Source: Monomorium pharaonis (lineage: Eukaryota > Arthropoda > Insecta > Hymenoptera > Formicidae). From it: DNA of 64,000 nucleotides. A program made the position numbers and the translations under genes. Below the pieces are notes generated by a model that was given only the letters and a program-made list of their open reading frames with translations, ran no database searches and was not told where the DNA came from. Position 1 is the first letter of the stretch; the number at the start of each line of letters is the position of its first letter. Shown here one piece after another: positions 25,058 through 38,082 of this stretch. The stretch lies in contig NC_050471.1 in NCBI RefSeq assembly GCF_013373865.1, forward strand, positions 9,692,050 through 9,756,049, given 5' to 3'.

Positions 25058-25857
25058 CCAAATGCGTATTACTCAAATTAATTTTTATTACATTTCTCAT
25101 TTGATATTGATTTATACGTAAATTTTGTAAAGTTTAGAATGCAGCTTGATTTTAAGAATCTATTAATACTTTTTACAAATAACAAATTAATTTATGGTAA
25201 GCCTTTTAATAACATGCAGCAAAATATACATTTTAGTAGCATGCAATAAAAGATTTAGACAATTGGTTGTCTAAATTGTATACCTATGAGTTTTCTAATT
25301 CTTTGCTTTTAAAAGTATCTAATTAATGAATAAGTACATAAGTTGATCGAAAATTAACATCAGTTGTAGCTGACTTTTTAAAATGCGGTTAGCATTTATA
25401 ACAACAATATTAAAACAATATGTAACTTATTAAGTTTTGTCCACATTACTTATTTTTTCATTTTTTTAATATTTTTGTTATTAAATGTTATTTATATTAA
25501 AGTAAAAATCTAAAAATTATTGATAATGGTACATACAACTAATGGTTAGACAACCAATATGCATTTAATAACTTGTTCCTACAAATATTTTTATTAATTT
25601 TTGTTATATATTTAAGTTTTATCATATAATCTGCCTATATTAATATATTTAAAATCATTCAGCAAGATATGAGACATGTGTTTTCAGAATTACTATGCTA
25701 AAATCGCTCCTTATCGATTTCTTTAATAGTGTATTCTTCGTTAGTCTCCTTAAATCGCTTTGAATCACCGGTCCGATTGTCAAGCTTCAACATCTCAATT
25801 ACACCGATTTAACGGAGCACGATAAATCCGCTGTTTAACCAACGAAACCTCATGGCC

Positions 25858-25869
25858 ATTCTCTCTCTG

Positions 25870-25916
<47 letters not shown>

Positions 25917-26036
25917 TTCTCTTCTCTTTTGCTCTTTATCTATCTATCTATCTATCTATTCATCTATCTCTACTTATCTATTTATCTATCTATCTATCTA
26001 TCTATCTATTTCTATCTCTATCTCTATCTATCTCTT
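25858..26036. repeat. (TC)n followed by (TATC)n microsatellite
   Basis: A TC run with occasional TTTC interruptions, then tetranucleotide TATC runs to about 26036. Confidence 0.95.
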
Positions 26037-29000
26037 TGTCTGTTGGTTCATGGAAACCGCATTACACACGAAACTATGTTTCTACTTCATTTCTCGGTTG
26101 TCAGCAGTTGTTCCACGGTGACGATTGACTCTAGCCATCTAACCGACCGAATTGCAGTCGAGTTACAACATACACCAATATACGAGAAAACGTGAAATAC
26201 AACGCAATCTGGCCCGATTGTCGACAATTCCACGTGCACTACTTACACAATACGTGTACGTGTAAGGTTTTGGCTGGAAGATTCGCAGATTTTGGTGTAA
26301 CGTCTAATCAACAAAAAAATAAGCGATATATCAAAATAAACAGGTCATATTATTTAGTAGTATTATCTAAAAATAAAATAATATACCACTATTGGTGATA
26401 TTTGTCTCTATAATGTTACTTTAATTAATTTCTGCAATATTATTTTTTTTTTTATATAATTGATATCACTTGATTTATTAACATTAAAAATATTTCGCAT
26501 TTAACATACGCAATTAACACTAATTCCTTAATTAACCGATTCGATGCTGAGGGAACAAATCTCGATGTGACAAAATCTGCGGGTAGTACTAAATCTTCAT
26601 TATCTGCCATCGTGTAAGACACTGTATCCTGATTCGGCGTGGAAAGCCCGGCATAAAACACGATTCAGTCTCTTCACCGACAGTGACTAGGTGGCCCAGA
26701 TCCTTAGTCTATGTCTGTATTATACGACGAAGGCAGACGCGGTCGGATTTTTTTTCTCTCTCTTTCTCTTTATTTCGCACGAGTAGGCAAAGCCGCGCCG
26801 GTTGACGCAGCGATAAATCCACCGGCTAAAGCGATATGTTTTCTTCGTTGCAGCGTTGTATCGCACCTGGCCGTGGCCAGGAAATAAATTTTTTACGGTG
26901 TTCGAGTGCCGAGTCGCCGTGTAGTCGGAGATAAACGCGCGGTATCTGCAGATTGCACATAATCTTATGAATATTGATACGATCGGGGATAAACGCAGCG
27001 TTCGATAACGACAACATCGAAAACTAAAGTCGCATCATGTAGTCGCCGTAGGCGACGTATCGTGTATGCTGCATGAATCCGTTGCATTCTGTTCGGCCAC
27101 TTTGCACTGGACGTCGATCGTTTCGGAAGTGGCGTGATAAAGTGTACTTTACGAGCGCCGTTACCGCAGGAATTATTACGTATTGTAAACTATTAAATTC
27201 TGCAACTACGTACAATAACGTACGGTAATTTCAGATCGTGCGGGCCATCGGGCACAATGAAAATCGTCAGGTTGCGGTTCCTTGGCCCTGCTCGATTAAT
27301 CAAGAATTTTTTCCGAACAATAACTGCACTGTAAAAATGCGATATTAAGAAAATCACAGCTAGTTTAATGGTAACAAGCGTAATACTAGTACATTTGGCA
27401 AATGCATTGCCTACCCTCGTATTCCTGCGATTTGCATAAGAGACGTATGTGTATTTGCCTTGCGGAATCGTCGTCGGTCGATTTAATATTTCACACCGGA
27501 GGAAAATATATTCTCAGTCCTCCATTTTATTTATTTCGTCTTGGTTTGTCGTTCCAACGACGTTCAGATTTTTCGTCGCCTTCGGCGAAACGGAATTTCA
27601 CGACCATATTTATATGATATAATATTATTTTGGAGAAAATAGAATTTGTATTAGTAAATAGTCATGTTTTATTTTGCACTTTTAACATGCGATATACATG
27701 TTACATTTGAGTTTTTTAATCTAAATAATGCCGACGATGATGTCGGGGAGTCAAATCATCTGCATTTAAAAGCATATGAGAGGAAGTTGTTGAATGCATA
27801 TCAATTGCCTAAACTAAACTGATCTGTATTTAATCTGTATTTCATCAATATTTTGAATTTTTTTTATCATCGTCTCTCAATAGCAAACCGTTGACAGTAC
27901 TTTTGTTAAAACAGTCATCATGGAGCATGCATAAATATCACGATATTCAATGAAAAATTGAATTAAGAGAGAAAAATGGCTCACAATGAAGGTCTAACTG
28001 TATAAATTTTTTATGGAAAATTAAATTAGAGAAGTCATATTTATTTTATTATAAAGATCATACCTTTCCTTTATTTAATATTTAAATTTTATTAAAATAT
28101 AAAATGCTATTATTTTTTTAGAGTTCCTTAAATAATTTTTTTTTTCAAAATGCGTGACCACTACCTTGAAAATAATTCGTTTAATTGGTTTGTAACTTTT
28201 TTACCCATTTTTTCAAACACTAAAAACTAATACTGGACGGAGATTTTTTTACAATGCTTAATTTAGAATTTTGTTGCAGTCAAAATAGGAGCAAAATTTA
28301 AAGTAAAAAGCTATTATAATTTTGACTAACTGCCGTTTTTAAATACAATATTTCAAAAAATAGATATGTCAATCAAGTATTATATTTACGTGTCAACTTT
28401 ATAAAGTTTATTACACTTTGCCTTCTGATAAGTTCTGTATGAGCGACAGCAATAGTATCACACGAGAAAACACCGTTTAAAAACATGATTTAGGAAAACT
28501 TGAATAGCTACTACATTTTTATTATTTTTTAAAATTAAATTTATATATTTTAAATAGAAAAAAGTAAGATTTTTAGAATAATGGAATGAATATGAATCTT
28601 TAAATGTATTTCCGATAAAAAGTTCACAAAGTCATGTTTTATTTTGCCTTTGTGATAAGCTCTTCTGGTGAACGTCGAATCCAATGATTACTCACGCGAT
28701 AACCGTGTAACTTCAATTTTACACCTAAGTAAGATTGAATTGCACCGTTAATGGATTATTAATTCATATGCGCATATATTAGTTGTGCAGGTATATAACC
28801 TGCATGTAATGCAGGAACTAATCGAATTGAGTGTTTAATTAACCGAACGGTGCGTGTGGGCTACTAAACAGCATATTACAATAATATAATAACGCTAGAT
28901 ACGCTAATGGAAAGTATATATATATATATATCTGGATAGATCACTATATATTTTCAACTCTTTTTAATTCTGCTTCTGCGAAAAATAAATGGGATTATCG

Positions 29001-29078
29001 GTATTAACAACCCACCGCGTGTCTCTCGCTCTTGTTATAAATTAAGTAAGACCCTTAAAGTAAGACCGTTCACGCTTA

Positions 29079-29139
29079 TTACGTCACAAAGTGAGCCGGG
29101 AATAAAAGGTGTTCTGCTTCGCCGTTGTTTTCAAATCAG
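29079..29139 (+). promoter_or_regulatory. Candidate core promoter: CRE, TATA-like box, initiator
   Basis: TTACGTCA (29079-29086), a CREB/ATF-type site, is followed by AATAAAAGG (29101-29109), TATA-like. Initiator-like TCAAAT (29131) and TCAG (29136) lie about 30 bp further on, and AGATC (29161-29165) sits near the DPE position. A 5'-UTR-like stretch then leads to the ATG at 29293. The spacing is approximately that of arthropod promoters, not exact. Confidence 0.28.
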
Positions 29140-29292
29140 GCAGAGTCTACAAACTGAAGAAGATCCCATCTGTGGATTCCACTCACCCTTTTCATTCATT
29201 TCGTCGGTGTCAGATCCTTCCGTCGACCAATAACGAGGATTTCGTAGAAGCTCTGCGACAACGACGACTGACGACTGACGACGACGACGACG

Positions 29293-29505
29293 ATGGTGAG
29301 GGAAAAGTGCTCCGAAAAAAGGAGTCTCGTGAGACTTTATCAACATCGAAGAGAGCCGTGCGGCAGCGAACCGTGCGACACGTCTTTTTACGATGACGCG
29401 ATAACGCATTTTGCTGCCATTCTTCGCGAAAGGCCGCAAGATAGAGTGGTACGGCGAGCTTCTTCTGTCGGGCCGGGTAATAGAGCGACTACTCTCGTCG
29501 CGTAA
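29293..29505 (+). CDS. Candidate small protein or first coding exon, 70 codons
   Basis: The ATG follows a GAC-repeat leader (GACGACG-ATGG) and lies about 155 nt downstream of the promoter-like motifs. The frame reads MVREKCSEKRSLVRLYQ, then a central CGSEPCDTSFYDDAITHF and FAAILRERPQDRVVRRASSV, and ends ATTLVA with TAA. It is basic with an amphipathic middle and has no signal peptide or membrane segment. An alternative is that ATG|GTGAGG is a splice donor, so that only the start codon lies in this exon. Other frames of the same GC-rich island are also open (95 codons +, 102 and 86 codons -), so chance openness is a real concern. No family recognised. Confidence 0.25.
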   Translation: MVREKCSEKRSLVRLYQHRREPCGSEPCDTSFYDDAITHFAAILRERPQDRVVRRASSVGPGNRATTLVA

Positions 29506-30477
29506 TAAATAAGAAAAAAAAGGGGGGAAAAGGAACAGGAAGTTGATACGTTCGCCTCCGCTTGCATTCGCCTATGAGAGAGCAGTGCGCTGCCTGCAAA
29601 TGTCAATGCTTCCTCGATCGGGCATGAATTGCAAGTGATATCGAACATTTGTTTTCAACGCTGCAAACAACAACTTCGTTTATCGGGAAAAATTTTATAA
29701 ACCCCGCACTGAAGTTTGCTTATGACATTACAAACGTCCCATTTCTCGCGTTTATATTTTTAACGCGGCACTTTAATATGCGGCTCTATTGACAAACGGC
29801 TAACAGTTTACATTATTTTGTTGCACGCAGGACATAATTTTATAGAATGCAAACACAAACGATTACAGTGCAGTGATATAATAATGTTTGTTATAAAGAA
29901 GCACTTTGTACACTCAATTATAACAATTACTATGTTGCATTAACGAATTCACACTCACACTCTTAACATTGATATCTCCTGGATAATTCAATGTTCCGCC
30001 GCATTGCGAAGTTCGCATATGCACTTTACCCATATACAGCACAATAACAAAGCTTTTACATTAGCTATGTTGTAATAGCTCCAGTAAATTAGAGAATATT
30101 ATGCAAGACGATATTACAATGCAGTAGATAGTTAACATACGCAGGATTGTTCATTAAACGCTATAACCAAGATATATGTACTATTTAGGCGACGTTTAAT
30201 AACATATGGTACCTGAAGTACAAATTCTCAATAAAATCGCGTTAGTAGTTGCGCAACTATTAATTCTCAGTATACAAAGAAATAAATTTCAAAACGACGT
30301 GAGAGCACGGTAGTTAGCATCCCTTATGCACCGTTTATCAAAGGTGCTCTGCAGTTTAGGGGCTAATATGATTATATACATATATGTAATACTGTTAGAA
30401 TAAATTATAATTGATGCATTTCGAGAGCGCCGCGTTATAGAAAAAACGACTGCAATGTAAAGTTTCTCATTTTTCAG
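29506..30477. other. Non-coding
   Basis: CpG-rich at first, then AT-rich. Nothing supportable as a gene, repeat or RNA. Confidence 0.5.
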
Positions 30478-30689
30478 CTTGACATCTACCAGTAATGGCG
30501 GAGAAAGCGGATACGTTGTATCTTATGCGTATCTTTATAAAATATGATCTCACCGGGTGGACACAGGTAAAACTCGTCTCCGTCGTTCCGCGTCGGTCTC
30601 TTCCGGCGAATCGAATAATAAATCTTGACGTCAGTGTAAGAGTTCGTTTTCCCAAGTGATGCGGCCACGTCGCCGAGATTCAAGCGCAT
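30478..30689. CDS. Coding-like locus of ambiguous strand
   Basis: Plus reading: after the acceptor CTCATTTTTCAG, ATGGCGG at 30495 opens a 54-codon frame (MAEKADTLYLMRIF, then IKYDLTGWTQ) ending at 30657-30659, with a possible donor CACAG|GTAAAA after GWTQ. Minus reading: an ATG at complement 30689 opens MRLNLGDVAASLGK, NSYTDVKIYYSIRRKRP and NDGDEFYLCPPG, which ends at a donor (CACCCG|GTGAGA, exon edge 30554). Both have exon-like composition and splice signals; the minus reading is more hydrophilic, and the plus one has the better start context. At most one is likely to be real. Neither is recognised. Confidence 0.3.
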
Positions 30690-33600
30690 TTATTGGAAAC
30701 TTTTTCACTTATTGACGCATAGTCAGCAGTCGATTATATCTGTCTCATCGGCAATTTAACCTGTCTGCTACGCCATCGAGAAAGTGTCAGGGAATACGAG
30801 ACTAATTTTAGAAAAAAGTCATTAGAGTTCTACCGTCTTTATTGTAAATGACAATAAATGTGTATATTAATGCAAATATTTTTTTGCAGAGCTAAATCAA
30901 CTTTTACTTCTTGCTCTATTTAGTTTTATTTTATTCTTGCATTAAATACATTTTTAAATACATAACTAACATTTTTAAATGTAGACCGTCGCAAGATTTC
31001 AATGTCAGAATATTATAAGCCACGTTAAACAATTCTTAATTATATGTAATTCGCATAAAGTTGCCTTACTACAATTTTACATGTAAGAGGATTAAATCCG
31101 TTTAAATCTCTTCTATTAGAATCGTATATTTCTGTGCCATCACCTCAGAACTGTAGCGGCCTCGGTCGGCGACGTATAAGTCGACCTCTGTATAAGAGAA
31201 GAGAGAAATCTGGACCGCAATATACTCCCCGAGATTCACCTAGGTGACTTATCTCCTTCGCGTGAACATAAATAAAATTTGTTTCCTGTCTTTTTCGGCA
31301 CAATTTCTACTACGAAATACGCACGCATATTGTTTTTCACGAGAAAATGAATATTTCTTGGATGAATATTCCATTTTGTGTGACAGTGAAAAATATCAAA
31401 GAACTTTAACAAGTTGGCATTATTATTCTTCAGTTTCTCAACTTGTTCTATCTCAGCTGCTCTAAGTTTTATTGTTTGTATGTGTATATAGGATAAAAAA
31501 AATTGCGACCCATTATTAATACATTTGAATGAAATATAGTTCGCTATTTATTGTTAGATAAGGCTGATGGAGGGCATCGTGTTTTTGGATATTTCTTTTA
31601 TCATAATAACGTAGTGCGGCAATACACTCTGCCGAGCGATTGTAAAGTTTTGAAAAAGTAGTGGCGTAAGCGGGTTTCTTTTAGCGTTTTCAGTACTGTT
31701 TTCGTAGCAGTGCGCGCTCCGCGTCAGCATTTCTGAAAGGACGACGTTTCAGCAATTGTCTTACCCTTGGATAGAGGTGGAAATTGGTTGCCAGTAGTTT
31801 TAGAAAAAGCTACCCACTTAAGGCCTTTTGTAACTAAGACACTAAGAATAATTAAGTCGATTTAAGTGAAACAATTAATCAATAATTATGTATAACTAGA
31901 ATTTTACAAAACTCTGTTGCAAAATTGTGTTAGCCTTAAATAAATATTATTTAATAATTATAATATTTATTAAACGCTAAATAAAGTATTAAATTATTTC
32001 TTTAAATTTGCTTATTACAATAAATGTTCTCTTTCTCTTTCTCTCCTTTACCTTTAGCTATCTAATAATTTTTTGTATTATTATTACAAGTAACATTACA
32101 TATATTATTAAATTATATATAATTTATATTATTTTTCTTATTGTGTTTAATGCATTCAATGAAGAACGAGCTTAACTACGTGTAAGACTAAGTGATTCTG
32201 TAATGCTTAATCTTCATTTTCTTGATATTTGCCATCACTTTTGGGAATCCAAGCAGACATTCACAATTTAATTGGATGTAAAGTGTGATTGACTAGGTCA
32301 TTTGTCTCTAACACGTTCGCTGTTCGTCAGTTAGATCCAACCCATTATGTGTCCTCCATTCATGACGAATGAATGATGTTCGAATAATATTGAACTGAAA
32401 GCAGCGCAAAAAATATTTATAAAAAAATTAATATAATTTTAAAAAGTTATATAAAAATTTAATTATACAAAATAAATTAGAATTATATAAAGAATTGTTT
32501 AAAAACAATTTCTCAGAGCACTTTACATATAAGCAAGATAAGTATAACATATGTAATAAAATGTTTCAAATTTAATTTTGTTTAATTTTTTTGATTCTGA
32601 TGAAAGATTAATTAATCCAAGAATCTTCATACATCAGTGTGGGAGAAATTTCCAGTGTGAACGAACAAAAGTAAAATAATGTTGAAAGTTTCTTTTGATC
32701 GCAAAAGCATTGTCCAAGCCAGTTTCCTTTCTGCAGTACGATAAAAGCGCATTACTGTGAAGTACTTTGGTATCTGATGTTCAAAATTAGATTGGAAGAA
32801 ATAAAAATCAACAAAATAAACGTGAAAAGATTGAACTTTGTTGCATCGCGAAATGCTGTAAAACATTTTAATTTCTTAACAAAATTGAAAAAATAGTTAT
32901 TCGAAATCGATAATTGATAAAGGATTTATATGCTATTAATTCAAATATTGATTTGTTTACATCGTTTTGTATAAATTACTTTAAAAATAGATAAAGCATG
33001 TTGTTGAAGCAATTTATAATTAAATTTTTTATCTGATCAATTTAACCTAACAGTTAATTATCAAGTTATTTATTATAAAAAATTAATGGATTATTTAACA
33101 AACTATTACAATTTAAGAAACTATTATAATGTTTGTAGATAATAGAAAACTATTTAAATTTAAAAATTTATTAATTGTTAAGTATAAAAGTTTATGTAAT
33201 TTTCTAATATATATTTGATATACATGTAATAAAAAAAAGACAGTTTTGATAATAATAATAAAAATGTTAAGAATATGTTCAGAATTAAATCGCGTGTTTG
33301 AGTTTACTGCAATACTATATGAGTTAATATAAAATTAGAAATTAATATAATTTATAATTTTTTAAATAAATCCCTTATATGACTGTAGCGGAGCTTCCGG
33401 ATATTCGTAGTTTGCTTGCGTAGCTGTAATTGTACAATAACGTCGTTTGTAATTGTTGCAATAACGCCGAGCGCAATAAATCATATTCTTCTGGCACTTG
33501 TGTGGCTTAATTAATTTGTAACGAGTTCGCACAAGTTACACATTGATAAAGCCGACGTATTAATCATTGTTGAACCGTTGCGGAGGCTTCTCTTTTCACA

Positions 33601-34289
33601 TCGTTCTCATTTTCTTTCGAGTTAATCATCTTGCTGCTCCCTCGTGCTACTCATAACGATAAACGAGAAGCGTCGGGAAGTTTTTAAAGCATCTGCCCGT
33701 ATCTCGCGATGGACTTCATTTTACATCCCACGGCCGTCATAAAACATGCAAATGTCCTGGGAACGTCGGCACTTCGGTTCGTATCGATCTTGTCGGATGA
33801 GCGTAATTATTACAGGTGAGCACATCACGAAAAATTATAGGATAGTTCAACGTTTTCGACTAAAGCAGTAATCACGGCGAAAGCCAGGCACGCCACATGA
33901 GCTTTGGATGCACATTAAATATATTTCAAACATCTTCAGGCGGAATAATGGAGAGAAGTCGTTATGGCATGACAACGCGCTTTTGCCTTGAAAGCGTCTA
34001 AAAAGCAAGAAAATCAAATTTATTCTCGTTTTATGGTTGAAACGCTAAACACACTTCCGTAGCCTAATTTCGTCTCTCTATTCAATAGGAAATATAGTAA
34101 GTCATTCTTCCCTCATGTGCTTTAGTTGGATAAGAAGAACTCTATTGAAAGATTTTATAATTTATAAAATATACAAAAGCATGAAATCTTTTTTTTATTA
34201 TATATGATACATAAATCATTTCTTAAATACAATTTTTTTATAGTCACAAAGCTACGCTTCACTGATAAAAAAACTCGTTTTGTAAGCTA
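30690..34289. other. Gene desert
   Basis: Largely AT-rich. CpG patches lie at about 31140-31240, 31600-31790 and 33390-33800. No coding frame, RNA gene or recognised mobile element. Confidence 0.5.
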
Positions 34290-34781
34290 TTGTTATTGAT
34301 TTATATTAGAATGAGATGGATGAAAGAAGAAAGTACCGCGTTTTTTAGACGGTTTAAAAATCGACGGATTCCCTCGGGGCACGCAATAAGGCGATGTCTC
34401 GCGATCAAGATGCAGTACGAGGATGCCAGGACTGAGAGGTCTCAATTGTGTCACGCTTGCTGCGTTTCGTGTGACACAACGTGCGAATGCAGCCTAGCAC
34501 GTAGACCGGATATGTACTGAGTCCACGAAGTTCTGTTACATCGGAAGATTAGATTCGCGCCGCTTCTCGAACGAGTCGCAGGATCTTGTTGCACGTGAGA
34601 ATATTCACGTGTTGTATTCCTCGCGCGTCTCGATACGATCCTGGAAATTATTTCAATTATGTACCAGCGAAATTGTGCGGAATTTAGTAGGCAGGAAGAA
34701 TGCCCTCACAAGCTCCAGGCATTAGACAGGAAATTGGATTGGCTTTTACGTTTTCGTGACAATGTTAATCCAAGACAATAG
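34290..34781 (+). other. Patch with two coding-like short frames
   Basis: The first frame (to 34520) has a Cys-rich C-terminus, CHACCVSCDTTCEC. The second is a 40-codon ATG frame at 34659-34781 (MYQRNCAEFSRQEECPHKL, then helical DRKLDWLLRFRD) ending TAG. The patch is more balanced in base composition than its flanks. No convincing splice framework ties the two together, so they are noted and not called as genes. Confidence 0.2.
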
Positions 34782-35336
34782 TAAAAATTTAGACTTCTTT
34801 AATTAAAATTAACAAAATGGACCTGCAATACAAAGCATCTTTCTAAGTTTAAATAAAAATAAAAAGCAAAAAGAGATAAAATGTAAATGTGTTGAAATAT
34901 AATATAATATAAGATGTTACAGTAATAATAATTAATGCTACAAATCTTTAACATATACTTGTGGCTTTTCTAAAAATTAGTTTGATCCAATAACACGGAA
35001 CCAATCGATATTCCAGCAATTTATCGCGAGTAGTAGGATCAGAGACTTTGAAGACTCTTTGAGTCTCTGCTTTAGAAGTTGCATCATCGTTCCCCAACTT
35101 TCGCGGGCAAGCTCGATATGCTGGTTTCCTTCTAGCGCAAATGTTTCATGTGACTATCAGTTAGTTAGTAACTGACAAGCGAAAGTTGTTACTAAAGTCT
35201 CGACCTGTGTTTGAGTGGAATGAGACTCTATGAAGGAAATATTAATTTGAACATTTCCGTTTAGTTTATTTTGAAACTGTTTAATTTGGAAGTTATAATA
35301 GTATATTTCGCTACCTATGCATCGAAAGTTGTCGTT
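34782..35336. other. Non-coding
   Basis: AT-rich, with a slightly CpG-bearing patch at about 35000-35140. Nothing recognised. Confidence 0.5.
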
Positions 35337-35545
35337 TTCTCACCTGTGAATTCACACTCAAGAATCACATTTTGACGTACAGGTAACAAAAAGTATTGTG
35401 TGCAACATGTACGAATCGGCTATTGTGCGGGAAGGACTTGCGAGGAAATTCATCCGCACGAGTGGCACATATATGTGGATTTTTACACATACGACGATAC
35501 TTTTCATCGAAGTGTGGTTTTTGAATGTAAATTGACAGGTGAGAA
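35337..35545. repeat. Imperfect inverted repeat with mirrored splice donors
   Basis: Arms 35337-35377 and 35505-35545 match in about 30 of the first 37 positions. Each arm carries CACAG or GACAG followed by GTGAGAA, reading outward, so a donor-like signal exists on each strand. See the exon entry at 35383. Confidence 0.6.
35383..35538 (+). CDS. Candidate 156-bp internal exon, unrecognised
   Basis: Acceptor GACGTACAG (35381-35382) and donor TTGACAG|GTGAG (35539) bound a fully open frame: NKKYCVQHVRIGYCAGRTC, HPHEWHIYVDFYTYDD, HRSVVFECKLT. It has four cysteines. The length is a multiple of three with phase 1 on both sides, the usual state of extracellular-domain exons; ECKL next to a phase 1 boundary is reminiscent of an Ig-fold B strand, but that is speculation. 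An in-frame TGA at 35373-35375 means the frame can only be entered by splicing. The exon end lies in one arm of the inverted repeat, which may have created the donor by chance. Confidence 0.27.
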
Positions 35546-35642
35546 GAAGACCACTTTTGTGTATGCGTATGTAAAGATTTATTTTTAAATATATAATAAA
35601 AGTTAACAATTCTTTATTCTTTTGTACTAAAAAAATATATGT

Positions 35643-35697
<55 letters not shown>
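35643..35697. repeat. (AC)n(AT)n microsatellite
   Basis: About 13 AC then about 14 AT dinucleotides. Confidence 0.95.
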
Positions 35698-35700
<3 letters not shown>

Positions 35701-38082
35701 CAAAGGATTCTTCACATTTAATTTCTTTGGTACGACGCTTGTAGTTATAGATTGACAACTGTTGACCAAAGTCGACGATCATACCAAAGAATTAACAATG
35801 TACTACAAAATTTAAAATAAAATGAAAATTTTATGATACTAAAACAATTATTATAAATGATGTTCGAATATTAAATCAAAAATTCGTTACACATGATATA
35901 CATACATAAAACGAATCTGTGTAACAATCTGCGTACAATAATTAATAAATGTACTTACAACAATCGTTTGATATATTTTAATTGTCATACAGCGCTTCAG
36001 TTCTATACCGTAACTACTTAATAATAAATTTTACGCATATCAAATCATTAACTGAATTTTAATAAAAGCTTATTTGCTATGTGCTCCTGGAATTTCAACT
36101 TTTGATATCAGTTAATATATTAATGTACATTTAAAATTTATTTTATGACACAATGTAATTTAGCATCAATAATAAATACGGATTATTAAAGGTAATATTT
36201 TATCTTTGATAATCTGAAATCTGTCGAAAATTTATTGTCAATTAAAACGTTTGGTTACAGAAGGCATATACAAAAACTATGCAGAATTAAAAGTTGTAAG
36301 CAAAATGAAAATAATGCTTTCGGAAAAGTAAAAACAAGTAGAATTTTTGCAGTTAATTAACTATCTTATTAAACTTGTAAACTAAATAATGGTCAATGCG
36401 GATAGTCACGTTTCGCAGTAGTCACATGCCGAATTTATAAGTATAGATAAAGTAAAACAAAATGTACTTTTCCGCAGTTCAAATAAGATGACAGAGTACT
36501 AAACTTCAAGAATGTTTACTAGTGATTCTTAAACTTTGCTTAAAAACTTTACCTTGATAGAACTACGAGTAGGTATAATTAAAGAATTCTAAAGAAATGC
36601 TCTTGTTTATCTTTATACATATAATTCATCCTGTGTTTTAACTTACCCAACATTGCTACTACGTATTAATCTGCTGAATTTCAATAATTAAAAAATTACA
36701 TCTAACAATCTGATGTCTTAAAAATTATATAAAGTTATCAATTAACCTGTGTTTTAACTAAACTAATATTAGCTTATTAAAGTATTGTATTTATTGTAAT
36801 TAAGAGATGATATTTAATAGCAATCTTATATATTGTAAAATAATGTATAGATCCATAAAGAATAAGAAACAAAACTAGTATAGATCAGCTTTCAATATCT
36901 TGTGTCCACAATTTAGAACTATCGGAATACCACGCTCGACAATGGTTAATACGACTATATATTAGCGGCTTTAAAATATTAAATATGGTTTTGCGCAGCT
37001 GAAGTTGCTCGGTGTCTCGATAGCTGGTCAACGATATTAGGGCAGGGTCGAGATGCACTTTCCGCAGCTCGGTAACGTAAAGTTTGACCGGATGTAAATT
37101 ATCAGAGTGGTCGACAGAGCCTGTGGTCGATCCAAGTATAAGCGCAGTATAGGCATAGGGTGTGAAAGTGCATTTTCCATAGTAAAAGCGTTTATATCTT
37201 CACGATTTATCATTAACACATACATTTAGCAACTCAGTTATTACACTTAATTATGTTACATAAAAAGATGTGTGTATGTAAAATCAAATTAACAATAAAA
37301 AAAGCTTTAATCTTCTAAGGCACATTTATGTTCCATACATTCAAATACGTTAAAATATATTGTAATTTTATAATTAAAAAATTTTATCAATAGAATTACT
37401 TCAAGTAAGCCTTGATGAAACTGTTTATATTATCAGAACCCGAGATTTATCAATAAACCTATTAAAAAATAATATATAGTGTCAGCGTTGTTAACGAAAG
37501 TCCAAGCGATTCTACGTAACCGGTTTATTTACGTTAACGTTAGTTCTTTACGTTAACGAAATAAAAGTTTGTAATGAGATTGACATTGCATATTATGTAA
37601 GATTTATATTTTCTTTTTTTATAGTACACACACACAAAAGTTTTCTTTCTTATTAATAGACAGAAAAGTTTTATTAATGCGTACCCAGTTACAACACAGT
37701 CTTTCTAGGGATGGTATTTTAGGATCAATAGTAATCGTATTCCCAGAAAAGATAATAAGTTGTGGAAATATTTAAAGCTACTAGTTTCTGTTTCGTTAAA
37801 GTTACAGTTATTACAGAGATTTGGAGAGCTCATAACGGTTGAAAAAATACGGCAGGAATAAACCGCAGAATTCTCGGGCAGATTTTATCACATTTTCTCG
37901 AACAAGTATTACGTGAAAATATAAAGAAAAGAAAAAGCAATTTCGCATAATGTGGCAATTGTGTAATAACAATTGTGTAAAAAAAAAATACTACTATTAT
38001 ATGAGTCATATGAGTTTTTCTCGCGAACAGAATTTTGGTTTCAATAATCTCATTTTCTCTTTGTTTTTAACGTCCCTTTCAG
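35698..38082. other. Gene desert
   Basis: Very AT-rich. A cluster of GTTAACG-type motifs at about 37485-37560 and a CpG patch near 36930-37140 are the only distinguishing features. Confidence 0.5.

Larger units (their letters stand above)
23634..29078. other. Gene desert with long microsatellites
   Basis: AT-rich, with CpG-bearing patches at about 23650-23760, 24200-24440 and 26690-27260. Open frames overlying the GA, TC and TATC runs are repeat artefacts. No supported gene. Confidence 0.5.

Noticed and set aside
24883..25104. Arg/Glu repeat frame
   Set aside because: Translation of the GA microsatellite; no coding context.
25852..26195. Leu/Ser/Ile/Tyr repeat frames
   Set aside because: Translations of the TC and TATC microsatellites.
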